NCBI RefSeq assembly: GCF_036178845.1
Contig: NZ_CP108070.1
Coordinates: 11,036,001 to 11,100,000, forward strand
Reading direction: 5' to 3'
Origin: Streptomyces sp. NBC_00271
GTDB taxonomy: Bacteria; Actinomycetota; Actinomycetes; Streptomycetales; Streptomycetaceae
DNA length: 64,000 nt
Part shown: one piece after another, positions 59,501 through 64,000 of the stretch
Layout of the letters: each line of letters begins with the position of its first letter
Position numbering within the stretch: position 1 is the stretch's first letter
Program-made: the position numbers and the translations under genes
Notes under the pieces: generated by a model
Told to the model about the DNA's origin: nothing
The model's database searches: none
What the model saw: only the letters and a program-made list of their open reading frames with translations

Positions 59501-61342
59501 CCGGACGGGCGGCTGTGGCGGGTACTGACCGGCCACACGGGGCCCGTGCACGCGCTGTGCTGGCGGGCGGACGGCCGGGTGCTGGTCAGCGGCAGCGGGG
59601 ACGGCACGCTGAGGATCCGCCGCGTCGACGACGAACGACCGGACGCGGTGGTGGACGTGGCCGGCGAAGGCGACGGCTCAGTGGTCAGCCTGTCCTGGAG
59701 CCCCGACGTCTCGACCCTGGCCGTGGGCACGGACCGCGGGGAGGTGGTCCTGGTGGATCCCTCCGAGCACCGGATCACACGGCGGCTCGTCCTCTCCGAA
59801 GAGGACCAGCAGCGCGTGATGGTCGCCTTCACTCCCGACTCCCGGGCCGTCACCGTCGCCCTCGGCAAAGAGGTACGGCTGTGGCACGAGCCCTACGACA
59901 AGGACGGCCTGGGACCGCCGCTCCCCGGCCCGCGCGACACCTCTTGTACGGCTGTGCGGTGGCACGAGCACGGAGGGCTCGCCGTCGGTCTCGCCGACGG
60001 CCGGGTTCAGCTTTGGGAGCGGGCGGCGACGGAGGCCGAGCCCACCGTGGTCGACACGGGCGGACCGTCGGTCCAGGCACTGGACTGGCATCCCGACGGC
60101 GACCTGTTGGCCGTGATCGGCCATTCGGCGACCGTGACCGTCATCGACCGCCGCAGCGCCACGGTCGTGGCCCGGATCTCCGGACAGGCGCGTCCCGGGG
60201 CGGCGTGGTTCCAGTCGCTGTGCTGGACCTCGCCGGGGGACGCGCTGCTCGCGGGGGACAACGACGGGACTGTCTTCGTCTGGAAGTTCACCCGGCAGCC
60301 GGACGGACCGTGCCTGGAACTCGAGGACACCTTCTCCGCCCGAGGCGTCCAGGTACGGGCGATCGCTCCTCAACCGAACGAGGACCGGATCGCCGTGGGC
60401 AGCCGTCAACCGGCGGTACGGCTCTGGATCCTCGACCGGCACTCCGCCCCGGACGCCGGACTGGCCGAGCGGGTGAACACCGTGCTCTGGTCACCCACCG
60501 GCGCACTGGCCGCGGGGAACGCCGGAGGCCAACTGATGGTGACCGACAGGGGGATCGGGGAACTTCCCGCCTGGCCGCGGTACGCCGTGCGAGCCCATGA
60601 CGGCGACCTCAGGGCCATGGCCTGGGCGCCGGACGGGGGTCGGCTGCTCAGCGTCGGTGACGACGGCAGGGTCCTGCTGTGGGACGCCGGCCGGCGCGAG
60701 GTGATCCGTACCCTCGCGAGGAAGCTGACCTACGCGGCGGCGGTCGCCTGGAGCCCTGACGGACGATGGGCCGCGGCCGCCGACACCGACGTGGTGCTGT
60801 GGGAGACCGAGACCTGGAAAGGGGTCCACACCACCCCGCTGGGGGCCAGTGTCAACGCGCTGTCGTTCGCCCCCGACGGCTCTCGACTGATCGCGGCCAC
60901 CTCGTCGATGGAGGTGCGTGCCATCCACCTGGACCCCGCAGGACGTCCCACGGGGAGGATCGACCTCTGGCCGGGGCACAGGAGTTCGGTCAGCGCCGTG
61001 TGCTGGTCGCACGACGGACGGCACCTGGCCACCGCCGGTTACGACGGCCATGTGCTCCTGTGGGATCCCGCCACGGGACGGCCACGCCATGTCCTGGAGG
61101 GCGACGGATCCGCGATGTGGTCCGTGGCCGTGTCACGGGACGGAACGAGTCTCGTGGCCGTCACCATGGACGGAACGGCGCATCTGTGGGACACCGGGAC
61201 GGCGGTCGAGGTGTGCCGGCTGAGGGTGGACGGCCATCTGTCCTCCTGTTCCTTCCACCCGTACGAGCATCGCCTCGTCCTTGGAGGCTCGGCGGGCCTG
61301 TACGCGTGCGAGGTCTCCTCCGACGTGGTGGACGACCGGTGA
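56582..61342 (+). CDS. giant STAND ATPase: kinase-like, NB-ARC and WD40 domains
   Basis: This 1586-residue partner of the preceding protein shares its N-terminal kinase-like module (K82 in VVVKLCPAD, D252 and N257 in AHGDLHLHN, D276 in LIDLSTF). A low-complexity ANAAxPP linker follows near 440-465, then an APAF1-like NB-ARC ATPase. That domain has Walker A GTGGFGKTT (519-527), Walker B VVDDVW (D603, D604), the sensor in RLVTTRR, the GxP motif GNWPLAL near 674 and an MHD-like LHD at 805-807. From about 975 to 1580 it is a WD40 propeller region with well-formed repeats (GHTGPVHALCW..SGSGDGTL). ATG 56582 lies inside the upstream gene, so the two are co-translated. Confidence 0.87.
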   Translation: MSPEPAPGRARTSAEDAPSGVEELSECLGDERSARALVEWAETMAVTVRPLRPKWAPSGKGYTGAVLAAVTITPGPGIVVVKLCPADQRVEHAAHTRARRASELRGDFARQHLTQQLYPPHPVGDGRLLTFQSPAGDDLRNVVTMAQLNDEDLRSTFRTVVTGLVADWNQGLEPKDTELVSVSEFLRRELDTSVAEGGSTRAYGAGIENLRPDTAWIEIGDIVLPNPLAMTVGDAELPDPRIPVVHGLAHGDLHLHNALVPLRRGTLRPDAFRLIDLSTFAEDAPLTRDVATLMLSVLAERAPTGLIDEHELALLRHVVDPRDAYAARIVPELALLVDDLHSACADVASGGWQALWSDQLLLSVLATALRFTTYEDLGEARRWRFFRLAAHAGGELLSRHGVLPPSSVPAVSPPSQAGAAGRASTTTRATTVALREPDVHAATPSANAAIPPANAAAPPANRPPVPHMAPAVPTDFVDRPAEGTDLLRSLLAAAAAGERVPTEGHSAVGLTSSVTGVHGTGGFGKTTLAAWVCHHPEVRAAFPDGVLWAQLGQDPPHQRIIAWARDLVTLLTGTEPPVYATVEAAGEHLGATLEGRRVLLVVDDVWRREDVEPFLWGGSGCVRLVTTRRPGVLDASAPLIRIDRMSSAQSLNLLAAGIEGADNTTLLPLFERSGNWPLALRLLNGVLRSMVHRSGMALPDVVSEMAEELDRYGLAGPLDAYPAPGIRTVEATVDLSLHELARIPRTGRGSLGRLAAMACFPEDQHIPYRWLARLWGVSELTARRECVRLEEHSLLAQHDPEGVRLHDVIRDVLRRRDPEAVRQAHQTLLEGHAALCGGAGWHALAAPGADPAFLDNVTYHLAGALASTDLHHTTTDFRFLVERVWRSGPAALEAEAARYCSMFPVLRMDRFAMELGELVHGEAHLLAGHVRRLDLAVTLHSRCLAWKEVRRRLHHTHEVLRGGLVATEPFPDDPDGRLWRVLTGHTGPVHALCWRADGRVLVSGSGDGTLRIRRVDDERPDAVVDVAGEGDGSVVSLSWSPDVSTLAVGTDRGEVVLVDPSEHRITRRLVLSEEDQQRVMVAFTPDSRAVTVALGKEVRLWHEPYDKDGLGPPLPGPRDTSCTAVRWHEHGGLAVGLADGRVQLWERAATEAEPTVVDTGGPSVQALDWHPDGDLLAVIGHSATVTVIDRRSATVVARISGQARPGAAWFQSLCWTSPGDALLAGDNDGTVFVWKFTRQPDGPCLELEDTFSARGVQVRAIAPQPNEDRIAVGSRQPAVRLWILDRHSAPDAGLAERVNTVLWSPTGALAAGNAGGQLMVTDRGIGELPAWPRYAVRAHDGDLRAMAWAPDGGRLLSVGDDGRVLLWDAGRREVIRTLARKLTYAAAVAWSPDGRWAAAADTDVVLWETETWKGVHTTPLGASVNALSFAPDGSRLIAATSSMEVRAIHLDPAGRPTGRIDLWPGHRSSVSAVCWSHDGRHLATAGYDGHVLLWDPATGRPRHVLEGDGSAMWSVAVSRDGTSLVAVTMDGTAHLWDTGTAVEVCRLRVDGHLSSCSFHPYEHRLVLGGSAGLYACEVSSDVVDDR

Positions 61343-61356
61343 GCACGGGCCACCCT

Positions 61357-61375
61357 TCCTGACGTTATGTCAGGA
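61357..61375. terminator. short convergent hairpin between STAND and kinase genes
   Basis: TCCTGAC (61357-61363) pairs with GTCAGGA (61369-61375) around GTTAT. The right arm contains the stop of the minus-strand kinase gene. At 7 bp it is weaker than other terminators in the window. Confidence 0.45.
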
Positions 61376-63373
61376 CCAGCTCCACACCTGGTTGGTGCTG
61401 CCCGCGCACCCGAAGCCCTGGACCGTCTGACCGTCCTTCCCGGAAGAGGTGGCCTCCGCGTCCAGACAGAAGCCGTCCGGGACGCTGACCAGAGTCCGGC
61501 CGCCGGACGGACCGGAGGCGCCGAGGCGCCACCGCTGGGCGCTCAGCCCGTTGCAGTTCCTGGCGCGGATCTTCTGGCCGTTCTGGCCGACGGTGCCGAG
61601 GCCGGCGTCCAGACAGCGGTGGTTGCCCTGATTGACGACGATGTAATGGGAACCCTGACCGGGCACGCGATGCAGAGCCCACTTCTGGACAGCTGTGCCG
61701 TTGCACGTCCACACCTGGACGTTCAGGCCGTCCCCGCCCGTGGCCCCGGTGTGGGCGTCGAGACACCTGGCGACCGAGGCGCCGTCGACGCTCTCGGTCA
61801 CGGTCAGCGAACCGACCTGCACCGGCCCGCGCGCCATGCCGTACAGCAGCTGCTTGGTCTCCGCGTCGGCCTTTCCGTTCACGGCGATCCCGGCCTCGGC
61901 CTGGAAGGCCTTGAGCGCGGTGACCGTCGCCTCCCCGAACTGCCCGTCGACCGTGACATGCAGTCCGTAGCCCGCGAGCAGCAGTTGCAGGGCCTTGACG
62001 CAGTCGCCGTGGGCTCCCGAGACGATCTCGGCGGCGCACGCGGCGGACCTGAGGTCCAGGGACGTGGGATTCCGCGTCTCGGCCGGACTCGACGGCTTGC
62101 CCGCCGCCCGGTCCGTCGTCGGCGGTGTGGAGGTGGGCGCGCTCTTGGACATGCCGGGCGTCGGGGGCGGGTTTCCGAACACGGCCGGGGATGTCTCCGG
62201 CCGGGGGGCCGCCGACGTCCGGCTGTCGCCTCGTTGCAGCAGCGTCACGGTGACGCCCGCGGCGACCAGGACAGCCGCCGTTGCGGCGGCCCCCACTATC
62301 AACCGTCCGCGCTTCCTGGACGCGGCAGGGGCGGCTCTCGCGCTGGGTGCCGACGATGCGGCGCGCGGGGCGGAGGGCGCGGCGGCGGGAAGTGCCTCGG
62401 ACCGCTCGGCGTGGAGGGGCGCACGCTTGGACGGATGTTTGCGTGCGGCTTGTGAGGGGCCGCCGGTGGGCGCCGACAACTGGTGCCCGATGGCGGTCCT
62501 GAACACGGTCTCCGGTAACGGCCGTTGCTCGGGATCCTTGTCCAGGCAGGTGCGGATGAACGCGGCCAGTTCCGCATCGACGTCCGCCACCTTGCCGAGG
62601 ACTTCTTCCCGCGGCGATTCGAAGGCCACCCGGTGCAGCACGTCGACACCCGTGCCTTCGCCGAACGGCGCCTGCCCCGCGACGGCGTAGGTGAGGGTGG
62701 AGGCCAGGGAGAAGACGTCGGAGGCGGCGGTCACCTCCAGGCCTCTGGTCTGTTCCGGGGACATGTAGGCGGGGGTTCCCACGTTCTGGCCCGTGGCGGT
62801 GAGGGAGGTGCCGTCGCCGGCCTGGACGACACCGAAGTCGATGACGCGGGCACCGTCGGCTCCGAGGATCACATTGGACGGTTTGAGGTCGCGGTGGACG
62901 AGCCCCGCACGCCATATGGCCTCGATCGCACGCCCCACGTCCGCCAGCAGCCGCCAGGCCGCCGCCGCGTCGATCGGGCCGCGCTCGGTGACGACGTCCG
63001 AGAGAGTGGGCCCCGGTATGTGCTCGGTGGCGACCCAGACCAGGTCCTCATCGCAGCCGCTGCCCATGAGCCGTACGATGTGCGCCCCCTTGACGCGGTC
63101 CAGCGCGCCGACCTCCCGCTCGAAACGCTTCCGGAACAGCGGGTCTTCCGCGTATTCGGGCCGGATCACCTTGACCGCGGCCAGACCTGCCCCGCCGGTG
63201 GTGTCCCGGCCGAGATAGACCCGGCCCATGCCACCGCTGCCGAGCACCGTCTCCAGCCGGTACGGGCCCGCCTGCCTCGGGTCGCTCTTCCGCAGCGGGA
63301 TCACGGGCGGCGGTTCCATACCGACCGCCGCGTAGGCCAATATTTCGGACCGGCCGCGGTGCTGCACTGGCAT
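61370..63373 (-). CDS. transmembrane Ser/Thr protein kinase with PG-binding and ricin-lectin ectodomain
   Basis: This 667-residue Hanks-type kinase has its catalytic domain at residues 40-300, with Gly loop GSGGMGRVY, K68, the HRD loop 160-162 in VHRDLKPSN, DFG 179-181 and GTPAYMSPEQ. All catalytic residues are intact. After a Pro/Ser/Ala-rich juxtamembrane part comes one membrane helix (357-379). The outside part has a peptidoglycan-binding_1-like domain (about 456-512, GDCVKALQLLLAGYGLHVTV) and a C-terminal ricin B-type lectin (about 527-667) with QxW repeats. It should sense cell-wall or glycan ligands. ATG 63373 has AGGA upstream; 63319 is possible. Confidence 0.92.
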   Translation of the reverse strand: MPVQHRGRSEILAYAAVGMEPPPVIPLRKSDPRQAGPYRLETVLGSGGMGRVYLGRDTTGGAGLAAVKVIRPEYAEDPLFRKRFEREVGALDRVKGAHIVRLMGSGCDEDLVWVATEHIPGPTLSDVVTERGPIDAAAAWRLLADVGRAIEAIWRAGLVHRDLKPSNVILGADGARVIDFGVVQAGDGTSLTATGQNVGTPAYMSPEQTRGLEVTAASDVFSLASTLTYAVAGQAPFGEGTGVDVLHRVAFESPREEVLGKVADVDAELAAFIRTCLDKDPEQRPLPETVFRTAIGHQLSAPTGGPSQAARKHPSKRAPLHAERSEALPAAAPSAPRAASSAPSARAAPAASRKRGRLIVGAAATAAVLVAAGVTVTLLQRGDSRTSAAPRPETSPAVFGNPPPTPGMSKSAPTSTPPTTDRAAGKPSSPAETRNPTSLDLRSAACAAEIVSGAHGDCVKALQLLLAGYGLHVTVDGQFGEATVTALKAFQAEAGIAVNGKADAETKQLLYGMARGPVQVGSLTVTESVDGASVARCLDAHTGATGGDGLNVQVWTCNGTAVQKWALHRVPGQGSHYIVVNQGNHRCLDAGLGTVGQNGQKIRARNCNGLSAQRWRLGASGPSGGRTLVSVPDGFCLDAEATSSGKDGQTVQGFGCAGSTNQVWSWS

Positions 63374-63542
63374 GGGGTTCCTGGTCTCTCGCGTGACGCG
63401 TGTGAGCGCGAGATTAGCGCAGCACACTTGTACGACAGGCGAGTTGGCCGGATTCCGCCCGGAGTCTGTGGCTGTCCACTGAACGTCCTGGTTCCAGGCG
63501 ACGGTTCGGCGCCGAGGTCATGTGCGGATGGGCCGGCGGCGA

Positions 63543-63580
63543 CCGCCTTGCGTTGGTTGATTCCACCCAACGCAAGGCGG
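63543..63580. terminator. perfect 14-bp hairpin after TPR gene
   Basis: CCGCCTTGCGTTGG (63543-63556) and its exact complement (63567-63580) flank a 10-base loop. It lies 57 bases past the stop of the minus-strand TPR gene and upstream of the kinase gene, fitting a terminator that separates them. Confidence 0.75.
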
Positions 63581-63636
63581 GCCGGCCGCTTCGAACCGCA
63601 CGCGTCGTTGCGGGCGGGAGGTGAGACGTACTTCGG

Positions 63637-64000
63637 TCAGATGGTGTCGGCCGGGAGTTCGCCCGTGAAGGCGGCGGCCATGCGGAGCCAGGGGGCGGCC
63701 TCGTCGTGGCGTGCCTGGCGTTCCAGCGTGCGTCCGAGCATCAGGTGGGCGTAGTGCTCGACCGGGTCACGGTCGATGATCTCGCGCAACTGCTCCTCGG
63801 CTCGCCGCAGTTGCGCGGAGTGGTAGTACGCGCGGGCCAGCAGCAGTCGGGGGCCGGTCTGCTCGGGGACTTCCTCGACGACGGCGGCGAGCAGCTTGGC
63901 GGCCCCGGCGTAGTCCTTGGCCTCGAAGCGCGCCTGGGCCCGCTCCCAACGCTCGCCGGTGGTCTCCTCGTGGGGGACACCGACACCATGGTCGAAGAGG
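63637..64000 (-). CDS. tetratricopeptide-repeat protein (5' end outside window)
   Basis: The minus-strand frame is open from the window edge to TGA at 63637-63639 and gives at least 120 residues. These are TPR-like helical pairs: WERAQARFEAKDYAGAAKLL, LLLARAYYHSAQLRRAEEQL, RDPVEHYAHLMLGRTLERQ and ARHDEAAPWLRMAAAF. Spacing of the Ala/Leu/Tyr positions follows the 34-residue repeat. No start codon is inside the window, so length and any N-terminal domain are unknown. Proteins of this kind act as protein-interaction scaffolds. Confidence 0.85.
   Translation of the reverse strand, partial: LFDHGVGVPHEETTGERWERAQARFEAKDYAGAAKLLAAVVEEVPEQTGPRLLLARAYYHSAQLRRAEEQLREIIDRDPVEHYAHLMLGRTLERQARHDEAAPWLRMAAAFTGELPADTI

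Overview
The window is high-GC actinobacterial DNA and almost certainly comes from a Streptomyces chromosome. The evidence is the third-position G/C bias, frequent GTG starts, a sigma factor whose core looks like BldN, two paralogous Methyltransf_19 (DUF574) enzymes, Tat-exported hydrolases and a 1124-residue pyruvate carboxylase. I see no rRNA or tRNA gene, CRISPR array or replication origin. IS and transposon remnants (about 18.3-19.0 kb, 21.6-22.0 kb, 29.8-30.0 kb) and broken genes between 18 and 30 kb mark that part as accessory, rearranged sequence.

Layout. 0-3.2 kb: 3' end of a DEAD-box RNA helicase, two small conserved proteins, a GvpU-like protein and a small MerR-type regulator behind a structured leader that encodes a 24-residue peptide. 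3.3-5.9 kb: FAD monooxygenase divergent from its probable MarR regulator, with a 39-bp palindromic operator between them. 5.9-9 kb: a two-gene secreted beta-1,3-glucanase operon (GH16-CBM6, then CBM56-GH64) behind a perfect LacI-type operator. 9-18.2 kb: membrane thioredoxin-like protein, FUSC transporter, hypothetical protein, lipoprotein beta-carbonic anhydrase, a secreted protein and pyruvate carboxylase. 18.3-30 kb: mobile-element debris, an I36-like protein, a methyltransferase, a HEAT-repeat protein, a frameshifted ABC exporter, an ECF sigma factor followed by a chimeric BldN-like sigma factor, a sigma remnant, and an erythromycin-esterase-family gene divergent from a double-MerR regulator. 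30-39 kb: a second DUF574 methyltransferase, a lipoprotein, an ECF sigma/zinc anti-sigma pair, a WYL regulator divergent from a DinB-fold protein, an AlkZ-like winged-helix protein, an APH-fold kinase and an acyltransferase. 39-47 kb: aldehyde dehydrogenase plus an unusual aquaporin, divergent from a double IclR regulator, then an MFS transporter and a secreted GH5 enzyme. 47-49.6 kb: a methyltransferase and a Tat-exported phospholipase C-type enzyme.

The most striking region is 49.7-61.3 kb. A small protein resembling S-4TM pore-forming effectors is divergent from two very large overlapping genes (1939 and 1586 residues). Each large protein begins with the same kinase/aminoglycoside-phosphotransferase-like module and ends in a beta-propeller. 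The middle differs: a degenerate caspase-like domain plus NACHT-type ATPase in the first, and an APAF1/NB-ARC-type ATPase in the second. This looks like a two-sensor STAND conflict (immunity or programmed-death) system with a membrane effector. That function is inference from domain content and gene order. It is followed by a transmembrane Ser/Thr kinase with peptidoglycan-binding and ricin-lectin ectodomains, and by the 3' part of a TPR protein.

Motifs, start sites and stems were read directly. Family assignments come from memory of those families, with no database search.
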